In this document: positions 1 to 8,724 of the stretch, one piece after another
Layout of the letters: each line of letters starts with the position of its first letter
Numbering within the stretch: the first letter of the stretch is position 1
Origin: CAZJKO01 sp964546995
GTDB taxonomy: Bacteria; Bacillota_I; Bacilli_A; RF39; UBA660
DNA length: 24,408 nucleotides
Direction: 5' to 3'
Assembly (NCBI GenBank): GCA_964546995.1
Contig: CAZJKO010000012.1
Span: 1-24,408 of the forward strand
Translations under genes and position numbers: made by a program
The notes under the pieces: model-generated
What the model was told of the DNA's origin: nothing
The model's input: only the letters and a program-made list of their open reading frames with translations
Databases searched by the model: none

Positions 1-57
1 CTCATTGCTATCATTTTATTACTCTCTACCTTATTGGTGTTAGCAATAAAAAAATAG
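1..57 (+). CDS. 3' end of an unknown membrane-anchored protein (partial)
   Basis: Only the last 18 codons and a TAG stop (55-57) are inside the window. They read as one hydrophobic stretch (LIAIILLLSTLLVLAIKK) ending in two lysines. That is how a C-terminal membrane anchor ends, either of a wall-anchored (sortase-type) protein or of a tail-anchored or polytopic membrane protein. No sorting motif is visible because the start is cut off. The terminator at 99-148 suits the end of this gene. Function cannot be assigned. Confidence 0.45.
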   Translation, partial: LIAIILLLSTLLVLAIKK

Positions 58-83
58 ACACTCTTCAGCACTGATAGAGTGTC
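44..83 (-). terminator. Rho-independent terminator of the glycosyltransferase operon
   Basis: On the - strand a perfect 8-bp stem (GACACTCT at 83-76 with AGAGTGTC at 64-57) is followed directly by TATTTTTTTATT (56-45). It lies about 120 bases past the stop of the last glycosyltransferase gene. The U tract falls inside the last codons of the convergent + strand gene, so the two transcription units overlap at their ends. Confidence 0.75.
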
Positions 84-98
84 ACAACTAATTTAATT

Positions 99-148
99 AG
101 AGGCGGCATTCACTTGCAAGATCGAATGTTCCTCTTTTTTTATTTTAT
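99..148 (+). terminator. Rho-independent terminator of the + strand partial gene
   Basis: On the + strand GAGG (100-103) and CATTC (107-111) pair with GAATG (124-128) and CCTC (131-134) across a small internal loop, and a T-rich run (135-147) follows. It ends the gene stopping at 57 and faces the - strand terminator at 44-83, giving a convergent pair. ACTTGCA and TGCAAGT within it could form an alternative stem. Confidence 0.65.
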
Positions 149-200
149 GCAAGTTTCCTTGACACATTCATAATAACATATTTATGTTTCTTTGTCAAAA

Positions 201-1106
201 TCACTCTTTGGGGAACTTCTTTTTACTTACAATATAGCCTGGCCATACGAGAAAAATTACTAGTAATTTGTTCATTATGCCTTTTGCTTCTTTGATTACT
301 TCCCCTTTTTTCTTTTCTGTTAAATAGGAAAATAAGATATAGTGTTTGATTAAATACAATCTTTTTTTGAAGGGAAGTTTGTTTAAATTCATCGTTAGGC
401 ATTCTTGAAAATAGTTATGGTATCCATAGGGATTTTTCTTGAATACTTGATCGATATTTTTACTGTAGCCATCATTTAAATATTCACAAATGACAACGGG
501 TTTGTTGATACATAGTAATCCATCGTAATTTCGATCGATTTCGTTATACATTCTTGCTTCCGTTACAAACTTTTCGTGATGTTCTAATTGGTGTTTGAAC
601 TTTCTTCTAATGTCTCCTTTGAAAACGGGAACAGCATCTTTATCGAAGTCTGTTTTCATATACAAATCGAACATGGTACTAATTTTTTTATCGAAGGGAA
701 ATTCGTTTTTAGCATCTAATTCCTTGTCTTCAAAACTTCTTCTAAAAAGTGCTCCATAGAGTTTATCGTTTGCTTCTACTTCGTCCCAATATTCCATAAT
801 GGTTGTGAAAGCATTTGTTTCTAGTGAATCATCAGAATCCACTTCGACAATGATATCTCCTTTTGTTTTGGGGATTCCTACATTTAGTGCATCCATTTTG
901 CCACCATTTCTTTTTCGGTAGTAGCGAATTTTAATTTTTTCTTCTTTCATCCACTCTTCCACTAATTGTTTGGTGGTATCAAAGGAACCATCATCGATAA
1001 TGACCCACTCAAAATAAGGATACGTCTTTTTGTTTTCGATTAGGCTTTGATAGAGTTTGGGTAATGTATGTGCACGATTGTACGTCGCTGTTACAACGGA
1101 AATCAT
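201..1106 (-). CDS. Glycosyltransferase family 2 (GT-A), last gene of the polysaccharide operon
   Basis: A 301-residue family 2 glycosyltransferase. It would transfer a sugar from a nucleotide-sugar donor to a growing lipid-linked glycan at the cytoplasmic face of the membrane. The GT-A signature is clear: an N-terminal VVTATYNRAHTL strand and loop, DDGS at 38-41, and the metal-binding DxD in VDSDD at 89-93. Residues near 282-296 are hydrophobic (LLVIFLVWPGYIV) and end in a lysine-rich tail, suggesting peripheral membrane attachment. ATGA overlaps the stop of the preceding gene by 4 bases, and an AAAGGAGGAT ribosome site sits 5 bases upstream inside that gene, so translation is coupled. Donor and linkage cannot be read from sequence. 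Confidence 0.9.
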   Translation of the reverse strand: MISVVTATYNRAHTLPKLYQSLIENKKTYPYFEWVIIDDGSFDTTKQLVEEWMKEEKIKIRYYRKRNGGKMDALNVGIPKTKGDIIVEVDSDDSLETNAFTTIMEYWDEVEANDKLYGALFRRSFEDKELDAKNEFPFDKKISTMFDLYMKTDFDKDAVPVFKGDIRRKFKHQLEHHEKFVTEARMYNEIDRNYDGLLCINKPVVICEYLNDGYSKNIDQVFKKNPYGYHNYFQECLTMNLNKLPFKKRLYLIKHYILFSYLTEKKKGEVIKEAKGIMNKLLVIFLVWPGYIVSKKKFPKE

Positions 1107-2206
1107 CTGTCATCCTCCTTTAACAATGTTTCGATTTGGTTTAATATTTCTTCATTTCGTTTATCTTGATAAGTAAGACATGGTCTTCTCTTTTTCTCAT
1201 CGATCAATGTTTTTAACCCTTCATAAATTCCTTCGTCACTGTTTTCTACAATCAAGTGATTGGGATAATCTTTCAATACTTCTTTACTTGAAATATCTGT
1301 TACTACTAGGTATTTGTTTAAAATCATTCCCTCTATTAGGGTTACAGGATAACCTTCGTAATACGATGGTAACAATAAATAGTCCCCTTTCAACATATAG
1401 GGATATGGATTCTTCTTTTGTCCTAAGAAATGAAATGTTTCTTCTATTTTTTGACTTTTTTGTTGTGATAGAAGCGAATCTTTTAAAGGGCCATCACCAA
1501 TTACATAGATATGATGACGGTAGTTTTCTTCTATTAATCTTTGATGGACTTTCATTAAACGATCGATTCCTTTGGCTTCGACTAATCTTGCTACAACAAC
1601 AAAGTTCAATTCGTTGGAATACGTTTCTTCGATCGGTTCTTTGCTTTTTTCTAAAATGATTTCTTGATCTACATAATTATAAATGACTTGTTTTTTGTCT
1701 CGTTGACTGTTGTTCGGATCGATTTTCTCAAATTTGGTATAACTATCTAAACTTACAAAGATGAGATGATCATACGAAGCATACTGTTTTAGTAAAGCGG
1801 GATACTTTCTTTTGGGGTAATGCTTGGTAAGATCCGTATGAATCCATGCTATTTTTTTCTTCGAATTTACTTCTTGTAACAATTCTGTCATAGGACCTTC
1901 TAAGAACGATATTACCGTATCATATGTTTCTATTTCGTACTTTTGGGTGATTTTCTTTTTCCATAGAGAACACTTTAACTTAAGAGCGATTATGATTCGT
2001 TCTACTTTCGAATACTCTTCGTATTTTTGGGAATAGATGGTTTTTACGGTCACTTTTTTTTCTAACTCCTTTTGTAGTATTCCTTTGCCGTAGAGTGTTA
2101 AAATGGTTATTTCATAGGTTTCACTTAGTTTTGAAGCAAGACGGACTAGTACTTGTTCTGCTCCACCTATTTCTAGGTTGGTAATCGCAAATAAAATTTT
2201 TTTCAT
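1103..2206 (-). CDS. Glycosyltransferase family 4 (GT-B)
   Basis: A 367-residue GT-B fold retaining glycosyltransferase of the GT4 group, expected to add a hexose or similar sugar to a surface polysaccharide precursor in the cytoplasm. The N-terminal glycine-rich loop NLEIGGAEQVL (11-21) is typical. The C-terminal nucleotide-sugar half shows VARLVEAKGIDRL near 205-217, IGDGPL near 236, and the E-x7-E motif in EGYPVTLIEGM near 284-294. It starts in a 4-base ATGA overlap with the upstream polymerase-like gene and ends in another with the downstream GT2 gene. AAAGGAG precedes the start. It shares the KKNPYPY segment with the GT4 at 5493-6614, so the two may be ancient paralogs in one operon. Confidence 0.9.
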   Translation of the reverse strand: MKKILFAITNLEIGGAEQVLVRLASKLSETYEITILTLYGKGILQKELEKKVTVKTIYSQKYEEYSKVERIIIALKLKCSLWKKKITQKYEIETYDTVISFLEGPMTELLQEVNSKKKIAWIHTDLTKHYPKRKYPALLKQYASYDHLIFVSLDSYTKFEKIDPNNSQRDKKQVIYNYVDQEIILEKSKEPIEETYSNELNFVVVARLVEAKGIDRLMKVHQRLIEENYRHHIYVIGDGPLKDSLLSQQKSQKIEETFHFLGQKKNPYPYMLKGDYLLLPSYYEGYPVTLIEGMILNKYLVVTDISSKEVLKDYPNHLIVENSDEGIYEGLKTLIDEKKRRPCLTYQDKRNEEILNQIETLLKEDDR

Positions 2207-3603
2207 TTGGTCTTCTCCTTTATTTCGTTTGTTTTTTGAAATAATAACGTATGTAGGATGATGATGACAATCATGACGGAAGTATTAAAATACGTGTGTC
2301 CTGCTAATATCGATATGGCATAAGTCATAAAACATCCTGCTAAGAGCATTAAGTACGTTACATCTAGTTTTTTTCTATTTTTGATTCCTACTACGATGCT
2401 ATAACCAAAAAGGGTTAAGAATGGTCCTGCAAAAAGAAGAAAGCCTACGATTCCGAAGTTATAGAAAAAAGCTAGAAATTCCATTTCGAGCGTTAACATA
2501 CCCATGTTCGCTAAATAGCCGTTTCCTACTAGTTTTAAGGGAATACTTTTTTGTTCATTGTATAAAAAGTGATGATATAACAGTTGTTGTTTACGAACAT
2601 CCGTGCTCACTAATTTATGTTCTTTACTATACGTATCTAATTTTATGATGGCATCTTGTTGTTCTTTGGTCATGTAGTTTTGAGGTAAGTTGTGTTCGTC
2701 GATTTGGTTTTTTAATTTGACTAAATCGTAAGCCATGTAGATGACCTCTCCTGTTTCATCTCCTGGAATTTTCCCTGCTAAGTCATCTAGTTGTTTGCGT
2801 CTATTTATGGATTCTGATCCAAATAGTAAAACACCTCCTAGCAATAACACGATGCAGGCAAGGGCTATTCTTGTGATCCATTTGTTTTCTTTTTCTCTTT
2901 TTACGATGCGTAAGAGGATCGTGAAGAAGACATAACATCCGATAGCGATAACACCACCAAATAATCCTACTCTCGTTCCTAGGAAGAACATGAGATAGAT
3001 GAGTGTTACTACCATCCATAGTAATTTCCAATACCATTTTTCTTTGTCTTCTAGTAAATATGGCAAGAGAATAAACAATAGACCAATCAAGATCGATCCT
3101 ACGGCACCTCCTGTGTTGAACCATCCGCGATAACCAAAGCCTTCCAGATATGTTTGATACGATGTGTTGGTTATCAAAGCTAAAACGATACTTCCTATAT
3201 AAAAACTTGCATAATAGAACGTTACTTTTTTTAGTTTTGGCACTTGGTCTTTATCTATGACATGAAGAAATAAAAAGAAGGTAAATACTAAATAGATGTA
3301 ATTACATAAATAAGATGCTTCATACCCTATTCCTCCATAAGCAAAGTCCGTTTTTATTTGACTGTAACAATACAAATGGAACGTGGCATAGAGAAGATAA
3401 ACTATGGCTCCTACGACTAGATAAGGTCTTATTTTCTTTTCTTTTAGGAACAAGTAACAGAGTAACCCTAAAGGAATTATCGGTCTTACGAATGTCGAAA
3501 GCGAATAATTTCCAAAAGATGCTACACTACTTAGGATATCTAACATGGGACTCATCAAGATAAAGAAGTAGAGAATTTTTTCTTTCGTGACCGAAATTTT
3601 CAT
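2203..3603 (-). CDS. Wzy / O-antigen ligase-like polytopic membrane protein
   Basis: A 466-residue integral membrane protein with roughly ten or more hydrophobic segments and one large outward loop at about 262-370. This is the layout of Wzy polymerases and O-antigen-ligase-like proteins (PF13425/PF04932). GTRVGLFG at 209-216, with a conserved-type arginine, and the acidic LTLEMEFLAFFYNFGIVGF region after the loop fit these families. It probably joins lipid-linked oligosaccharide repeat units, or transfers a glycan to an acceptor, on the outer face of the membrane. It sits in the middle of the glycosyltransferase operon with 4-base overlaps on both sides. Polymerase and ligase cannot be told apart by eye. 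No flippase (Wzx) gene is in the window. Confidence 0.8.
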   Translation of the reverse strand: MKISVTKEKILYFFILMSPMLDILSSVASFGNYSLSTFVRPIIPLGLLCYLFLKEKKIRPYLVVGAIVYLLYATFHLYCYSQIKTDFAYGGIGYEASYLCNYIYLVFTFFLFLHVIDKDQVPKLKKVTFYYASFYIGSIVLALITNTSYQTYLEGFGYRGWFNTGGAVGSILIGLLFILLPYLLEDKEKWYWKLLWMVVTLIYLMFFLGTRVGLFGGVIAIGCYVFFTILLRIVKREKENKWITRIALACIVLLLGGVLLFGSESINRRKQLDDLAGKIPGDETGEVIYMAYDLVKLKNQIDEHNLPQNYMTKEQQDAIIKLDTYSKEHKLVSTDVRKQQLLYHHFLYNEQKSIPLKLVGNGYLANMGMLTLEMEFLAFFYNFGIVGFLLFAGPFLTLFGYSIVVGIKNRKKLDVTYLMLLAGCFMTYAISILAGHTYFNTSVMIVIIILHTLLFQKTNEIKEKTK

Positions 3604-4559
3604 AGAAACACCCTATGAATAAAAGCACTAAGTCGATAGAAGAAATGATTCATTCGTCTAAAGTAATCATTCTTTTTACTTTTTTCTTTTAAGTATTCAT
3701 TTTGTTTCCAATTAGGAAAGTTTTTATTTAACAAATACCATCCCTCTTCTAGAACCATGTGACGATCTTTTTTGTCCTTGATTTTCGAAGCTCTTTTAAA
3801 GGAGCTTCCTAAGATATATCTTGTATAAAGATATTCTAATTCTGTCTTGTACGTTTTATCTAATTTTTTTTCTTTGTAGAAATCTAACACTTTGTTCCAT
3901 ACTGGATAGATATCCCCTACTTGCTTGGTTTGATGGTTCGCAAGGGATGTTTGTCTTTGGATGTAATGATAATAAGGAATTCTAATATACGAGATGTTTT
4001 TGACAAAGGGAACATACTGGTAGGTAAATAAGATATCTTCGTATCTTAATCCAACTGCAAATTTGGGTCTTACTTTGGTTAAGAATTCTTTTTTATATAT
4101 TTTGTTACAAGCCATTACTCTTATTTCTTTTAACATATGTTTTGTGCTCGTATATTCACATCCTACATCGTTTCTTACATGATCAGGATACTCCCATAAA
4201 ACATCACATTCAACGATTTCACTGTTTTCTTCTTTCCCTTTTTTATACATTTCTTCAAACATTTCTTTGTCTACATAGTCGTCGCTATCGACGAATCCTA
4301 CGTACTCGCCATTTGCTTTTTGAACGCCAACATTACGAGCGTTACCTAGCCCTGTATTCTTTTTTAGATCGACGACCATGATTTTATCTGGATACTTTTT
4401 TTCGTAGTCTCTCATGATCTTTAACGTTTTATCGCGACTTCCATCATTGACGAGGACAATTTCGATTTCTTCTAGAGATTGTTTTAATAAGGAATCAATA
4501 CACTTGCTGATATAATCTTCCCCTTGATAGCATGGGACGATAACACTAACTTTTTTCAT
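3600..4559 (-). CDS. Glycosyltransferase family 2 (GT-A), EpsH/CpsJ-like
   Basis: A 319-residue family 2 glycosyltransferase. The N-terminus has the common SVIVPCYQGEDYISKC opening; VNDGS lies near 37-41 and VDSDD, the metal site, near 91-95, with the GNARNVG segment between them that is common in this family. The catalytic domain covers about 220 residues; the remaining basic, helical C-terminus has no motif I recognise. It would act in the cytoplasm on a lipid-linked acceptor. GGAAGTG lies a few bases before the ATG. The stop overlaps the start of the polymerase-like gene by 4 bases, and 11 bases separate it from the GT2 gene upstream. Confidence 0.9.
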   Translation of the reverse strand: MKKVSVIVPCYQGEDYISKCIDSLLKQSLEEIEIVLVNDGSRDKTLKIMRDYEKKYPDKIMVVDLKKNTGLGNARNVGVQKANGEYVGFVDSDDYVDKEMFEEMYKKGKEENSEIVECDVLWEYPDHVRNDVGCEYTSTKHMLKEIRVMACNKIYKKEFLTKVRPKFAVGLRYEDILFTYQYVPFVKNISYIRIPYYHYIQRQTSLANHQTKQVGDIYPVWNKVLDFYKEKKLDKTYKTELEYLYTRYILGSSFKRASKIKDKKDRHMVLEEGWYLLNKNFPNWKQNEYLKEKSKKNDYFRRMNHFFYRLSAFIHRVFL

Positions 4560-4570
4560 TTTCTCACTTC

Positions 4571-5503
4571 CTACATGAAATATTTAACGTTTTGATATCT
4601 TAGAGATATCACTCTTTTTTTGATTTTTCGTTTGATAGTATCACTCAATAATAAGTTACTTATGTTTCGTTTTTTTAATTCTTTTACAAAATCTTGTCGA
4701 TCTTTTTTATCTAACGAATCGATTCGCGATAAGAGACTATTGGCAAGGAAACTATAGAAATACTTCCTCGTTTTGTCTTTGATCCAAGTGGCCTGATCGA
4801 TCGAGTTTTTTAAGTGATCGTAGTGATAGATCATATCGTAAGCATTTTCTTTTTTTCTTTTCCGATCGCCCCTTGTTTCACTTTGCTCTCCTTGAATATA
4901 ATAGTACCCGACGTAATCTAGAGACGTTACGCTTTTGGCATTTAATAGTACGATTGGCGTTAGTCCAAAGTCTTCGTGGCGATGGCCTTCTTCGTATTGA
5001 AAGTTGTGTTCTTTCATGTATACCGTTTTATAAAGATAGGCAACAGGAGTATCGAAGGTCGTTTTGGTTTCAATGCATTCTACTAAGAAATCTTCGCCTG
5101 GTTTCTTTTTTCCGATGGGTTTTGGTACTGTTCTTAACTTTTCCTCTTGCCATGATCGTTCTTCGATTTGAAACGCAAGGATATCTTCGTCATCGATGTT
5201 TTTTTTCAATGTTTGAATGAGATCTTCTTTGACATAATCATCACTATCGATAAAGAGAAAATAGTCTCCAGTTACTTTTTCCATTAAGTCGTTTCGCGTT
5301 TTGGCGATGCCTTCATTTTGTTCATGTACATAGTAATCGATACGATTGCGATAGGGTCTTATTGCTTCTTCTAGATCGTCCTTACTTCCATCGTTTAAGA
5401 CGATGACTTCTACTTGATCCATTTTGTTTTTAAATATCGAATCTAGACAAGTCCCGATCGTTTTACTCGATTGATAAGCAGGGATTAAAATACTAATTTT
5501 CAT
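4571..5503 (-). CDS. Glycosyltransferase family 2 (GT-A)
   Basis: A family 2 glycosyltransferase of about 310 residues, beginning MKISILIPAYQSSKTIG, with LNDGS as the first acidic motif and IDSDD as the metal site. I place the start at the ATG at 5503, not the in-frame GTG at 5512: AAGGAAGTG sits about 8 bases before the ATG, while the GTG is part of that ribosome site. With this start the gene overlaps the end of the preceding GT4 gene by 11 bases. It is related to the GT2 at 3600-4559 but clearly diverged in the C-terminal half, so the two probably add different sugars or linkages. Confidence 0.88.
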   Translation of the reverse strand: MKISILIPAYQSSKTIGTCLDSIFKNKMDQVEVIVLNDGSKDDLEEAIRPYRNRIDYYVHEQNEGIAKTRNDLMEKVTGDYFLFIDSDDYVKEDLIQTLKKNIDDEDILAFQIEERSWQEEKLRTVPKPIGKKKPGEDFLVECIETKTTFDTPVAYLYKTVYMKEHNFQYEEGHRHEDFGLTPIVLLNAKSVTSLDYVGYYYIQGEQSETRGDRKRKKENAYDMIYHYDHLKNSIDQATWIKDKTRKYFYSFLANSLLSRIDSLDKKDRQDFVKELKKRNISNLLLSDTIKRKIKKRVISLRYQNVKYFM

Positions 5504-6614
5504 TTGGTTCACTTCCTTCGATCAAGTTTTCTAGATCTTTTTTTATTTGTTGTTGATACATCTCGCTATCGAATTTTTTTCGTTCTTTAAACCCATGATC
5601 CATAAAATGCACGATTTGGTCTTTTATGATTTCAGTATCTTTTTCCACAATTATTCCATAATCCGAAAGATCGATATAGTTATCATGGAGAGGAATGGTC
5701 GAGATAAATGGTTTTTCTAAGATCATAGCTTCTAAACACGTTACGGGAAATCCTTCGTAGTCGGAAGTTAATATCACTAATGTTGCTCGTTTAAAATAAG
5801 GATAAGGGTTTTTCTTTTTCCCTAGCAATTTGATTTCTTTTTCTAAGTGTTCTTCTTTTACTTTGTCTTTAATCCATTGTTCATCAGGGCCATCACCTAT
5901 AATGAGACAAGTTAGTTGTCTATTTTCTTCTTTTAATTTTTTTATTACGTCGATTAATCTCGTTAATCGTTTGGCTCTTTCTTCTAGTCTTCCGACAAAA
6001 AGAAGAATGGGTTCTCTGACTTCTAATTGCGATAAATCTTCTACGATGGGTTCCGTTGCTTTTTCTTTGATTTTGGCCGCATCAATATAATTGTTGATCA
6101 CTTGCGTCTTGTTTTCTAATTGAGGAAATACTTTTCGAAAATCTTGTTGGGCTTCCCTTGCGACAAATACTAAATTTTTAAAGCGATCGATTTTTCGTTC
6201 GTTAAAAAAGTTCTTCATTGGTTCGATCTTTTCGTGATAGACATGATAATAGTTACTATGAATCCACATCGCATTATTTCTAGAGGCAAAACGCGCTAAG
6301 ATACTGCCAGGGATCGAATACGTTGCAAAGCATGCTGAAAAGTCATACTTGTTTTTATTCTTTCTGATCCAGTTTAATAGTTTCATACGATTTTTTATTT
6401 TTCTGATCCAGACATTTTTATCATCGTGGATCCGATACTCTTCTATTTTGACGTCTTTTGGAACATCACTTAAGAAAATACCTTCTTTTCTTTCTAATAT
6501 TAACGTTACTTCATACTTTTCGTAATCTAACATTTTTAATAGATTGATGAGAGCCGTTTCAATTCCTCCTAAATCGAGGTAGTAGGCTGTAAAAAGGAGT
6601 CGTTTCTTTGTCAT
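5493..6614 (-). CDS. Glycosyltransferase family 4 (GT-B), first gene of the operon
   Basis: A 373-residue GT4-type enzyme. The N-terminal loop YLDLGGIETALINLL, the mid-protein VGRLEERAKRL, IGDGPDEQW, and the C-terminal EGFPVTCLEAM with its two glutamates are standard for the GT-B retaining fold. It is the promoter-proximal gene of the six-gene polysaccharide operon and may act on an early acceptor, though the order of sugar addition cannot be read from gene order. An AGAGTG ribosome site precedes the ATG. It is divergent from the PASTA protein gene at 6780, with 165 bases between the starts. Confidence 0.9.
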   Translation of the reverse strand: MTKKRLLFTAYYLDLGGIETALINLLKMLDYEKYEVTLILERKEGIFLSDVPKDVKIEEYRIHDDKNVWIRKIKNRMKLLNWIRKNKNKYDFSACFATYSIPGSILARFASRNNAMWIHSNYYHVYHEKIEPMKNFFNERKIDRFKNLVFVAREAQQDFRKVFPQLENKTQVINNYIDAAKIKEKATEPIVEDLSQLEVREPILLFVGRLEERAKRLTRLIDVIKKLKEENRQLTCLIIGDGPDEQWIKDKVKEEHLEKEIKLLGKKKNPYPYFKRATLVILTSDYEGFPVTCLEAMILEKPFISTIPLHDNYIDLSDYGIIVEKDTEIIKDQIVHFMDHGFKERKKFDSEMYQQQIKKDLENLIEGSEPNEN

Positions 6615-6644
6615 AGAATCACTCTTTTCCGTTTTATTTCCTTT

Positions 6645-6673
6645 AGTATACCATTATTCTTTGGTTTCATAAA
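6645..6673 (-). promoter_or_regulatory. Promoter of the glycosyltransferase operon
   Basis: On the - strand TATACT (6650-6645) with TG one base before it makes an extended -10 box. The matching -35 position (TTTATG, 6673-6668) is weak, as allowed for extended -10 promoters. Two perfect TTGACA hexamers lie further upstream (6699-6694 and 6686-6681) but at the wrong distance from this -10. Confidence 0.5.
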
Positions 6674-6725
6674 GGAAAACTGTCAAAAAGCATTGTCAAC
6701 TCCTTTACGGAAGTATCGAGTAGTA

Positions 6726-6754
6726 TTCCTATTTTTTTTATTTTATTATATAAT
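6726..6754 (+). promoter_or_regulatory. Promoter of the PASTA protein gene
   Basis: TATAAT at 6749-6754 is a consensus -10 box, 17 bases after a weak TTCCTA at 6726-6731. The spacer is T-rich. GAGGTGG at 6769-6775, about 4 bases before the ATG, is the ribosome site. The divergent arrangement places this promoter next to that of the glycosyltransferase operon. Confidence 0.55.
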
Positions 6755-6779
6755 ACTATTATAAGATCGAGGTGGTTTT

Positions 6780-8720
6780 ATGAAAGATCAGAAAAAAAGT
6801 ATTCTTGTTTTGTTAGCACTTGCCTTTGTAACGACAGTGACTTATTTTATTTATACGGTTATTACGAGTTCTAACATTATTCATCAATTGTCATCTATTA
6901 TCAGCGTATCGATTCTATCTATTTTTGCCATTAGTTTTGTGTTTATGGGCTTATCCAATAATGATAAAAAGGGACAGACTTACGTTGTTCTTGCTTCGCT
7001 TCTTCTTACTTGTTATTGTGGATTTCAAGTGATCGATCAAGCAGGGCTTCTTCCTTTGCCGAAACAAAAGACAGTATTAGATTTTTCGAATAAATCGCTT
7101 GTCGAATTGCAAAGTTGGGCCAAAGGAAACAAAATTTCGATCGAACAAATCTTTGAATCTAGCGATCACGTTGAAAGTTACCATATTATTAGTCAAGATG
7201 TGATGCCTGGTACACTCGTTAAGAATGTGAAAAAGATGACGGTTACGATATCGAATGGTCCTAATCTTGAAAAAGAAGTGTTGATTCCTAGTATGTTGGG
7301 TTGGAATGCGGACGATGTTTTAGCATTTATCGAAGAGAACTTTTTATCGAACGTCGAAGTTAGTTTTATCTTTAGTGAAGAAGCAAGAGATACCTTAATT
7401 ATTCAAGAAGGTACTGGTAATTTAAAACGAAGTGATCGAGTTGTTCTCGTGTTCTCGTTAGGAAAGCAAGAAGAACTAACACCAATCAAGATGCCAAATC
7501 TCGTCAATAAATCTATGTTCTACTCTACGTTCTTTTTGAAGAGAAATGCCATTTCTTACGATTTAGCTTACGATTACAGTGATACCATCCATAAAAATTA
7601 TACGATGGCACAAAGTATTGAAGAAAACACTTCGGTTACCCCTATGCAAGATACGGTTACACTTACGATTTCTAAAGGAGGTAAGATCGTCGTTCCTAAT
7701 CTTCTTACGATGAGTAATGAGGAAATTACCCAATGGGCGATCGAACACAATTTAAAGATGAAGGTTGAAGATCGTTACGATGATACGGTTAAACTAGGAT
7801 ACCCTATCGAAGTAAATGTGAAAGAAAACGATGTGATTGAAGAAGGGTTTTTACTCCATCTCATTCTCTCTCGTGGTCCTTTGAAGATGGAAGACTTCGC
7901 ATCGATTGCCGAGTTTAAGACATGGGCCGATAAGTATGGTATTTTATATCAAGAAGATCAAGTTTTCGATAACTCCGTTCCGCTTGGGACGATTATTAAA
8001 TACTCCCATAATCCAGGCGATGTCATTAAAAATGGAGAAAAAGTTACAGTTACTGTTTCGCAAGGAAAAGCGATTGCCATTCCCAATTTCGTCGGTAAAA
8101 CCAAAAGTCAAATTCAAAGTGAATGTTCTTCTTTAAAGATTCATTGTAGTTTCTCTTATGGTGGTTATAGCGATAGTGTGGCACGAGATATTGCGACAAG
8201 ACAATCCAAACAAGCAGGAAGTGAAGTTGTGGAAGGAACTAGTTTAGCAATTACATTAAGTCCTGGTATTGTGACAAAAGTTTCGGTTCCAAACTTTTAT
8301 AACAAATCCCAAGGTACCATTCAACAAGAATGTAATAATTTAGGACTTAGTTGTTCGTTTAGTTATGCAAGTAACTATAGTTCGATTGCCGCAGGAAACG
8401 CTTTAAATCAATCTGTCGGAAGTGGTACACAAGTGGTCCAAGGAACGAACGTTTCCATTACCCTTAGTATTGGTCCTGCTCAATCGTTTACTGGTATTCG
8501 TATTCAATCTACTCTACTCGTACCTGGTAATCCAGAAGCTAGTAAACAAGCGATTCTTTCTTACTTGACAAGCAAATGTCCTGGAGTTACGTTCAACATT
8601 ACCTTTAAAAAAGATGTCAGTGGTAATCGAATCGGACTCATCCATGAAGATTCTCCTATAGGAGGAGAACCACAAACGTATACCCAAGGAAATGCTTATA
8701 CCATTATTATTGCAAATTAG
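6780..8720 (+). CDS. Three-TM membrane protein with at least seven PASTA repeats, no kinase
   Basis: A 646-residue protein with three N-terminal membrane helices (about 8-29, 36-58, 67-88) and then tandem extracellular PASTA-type repeats. By eye these start near residues 97, 165, 233, 302, 368, 431 and 500, each with the VPN-type opening or a variant, a central helix and a VTVTISxG-like closing strand. The last 80 residues look like an eighth, diverged repeat. PASTA repeats are known from PrkC/PknB kinases and penicillin-binding proteins, where they bind muropeptides or measure the wall; here no kinase or transpeptidase domain is present. Repeats 6 and 7 each hold a C-x6-C pair (449/456, 518/525). 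The N-terminal layout resembles that of the LCP protein at 19351. It may be a wall sensor or scaffold; the role is inference. Confidence 0.85.
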   Translation: MKDQKKSILVLLALAFVTTVTYFIYTVITSSNIIHQLSSIISVSILSIFAISFVFMGLSNNDKKGQTYVVLASLLLTCYCGFQVIDQAGLLPLPKQKTVLDFSNKSLVELQSWAKGNKISIEQIFESSDHVESYHIISQDVMPGTLVKNVKKMTVTISNGPNLEKEVLIPSMLGWNADDVLAFIEENFLSNVEVSFIFSEEARDTLIIQEGTGNLKRSDRVVLVFSLGKQEELTPIKMPNLVNKSMFYSTFFLKRNAISYDLAYDYSDTIHKNYTMAQSIEENTSVTPMQDTVTLTISKGGKIVVPNLLTMSNEEITQWAIEHNLKMKVEDRYDDTVKLGYPIEVNVKENDVIEEGFLLHLILSRGPLKMEDFASIAEFKTWADKYGILYQEDQVFDNSVPLGTIIKYSHNPGDVIKNGEKVTVTVSQGKAIAIPNFVGKTKSQIQSECSSLKIHCSFSYGGYSDSVARDIATRQSKQAGSEVVEGTSLAITLSPGIVTKVSVPNFYNKSQGTIQQECNNLGLSCSFSYASNYSSIAAGNALNQSVGSGTQVVQGTNVSITLSIGPAQSFTGIRIQSTLLVPGNPEASKQAILSYLTSKCPGVTFNITFKKDVSGNRIGLIHEDSPIGGEPQTYTQGNAYTIIIAN

Positions 8721-8724
8721 AAAC

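Noticed and set aside
1180..1659. Open + strand frame of about 159 codons
   Set aside because: It lies wholly opposite a clear GT4 gene, has no ribosome site and encodes no recognisable domain; such frames are common opposite AT-rich genes.
5504..5512. Upstream GTG start for the GT2 gene ending at 4571
   Set aside because: The GTG is part of the AAGGAAGTG ribosome site that serves the ATG at 5503; GT2 proteins normally begin at the MKISILIPAY strand.
6681..6699. Two perfect TTGACA boxes upstream of the glycosyltransferase operon as its -35
   Set aside because: They lie 30 and 43 bases from the only good -10 box; no suitable -10 is found at 16-18 bases from either.
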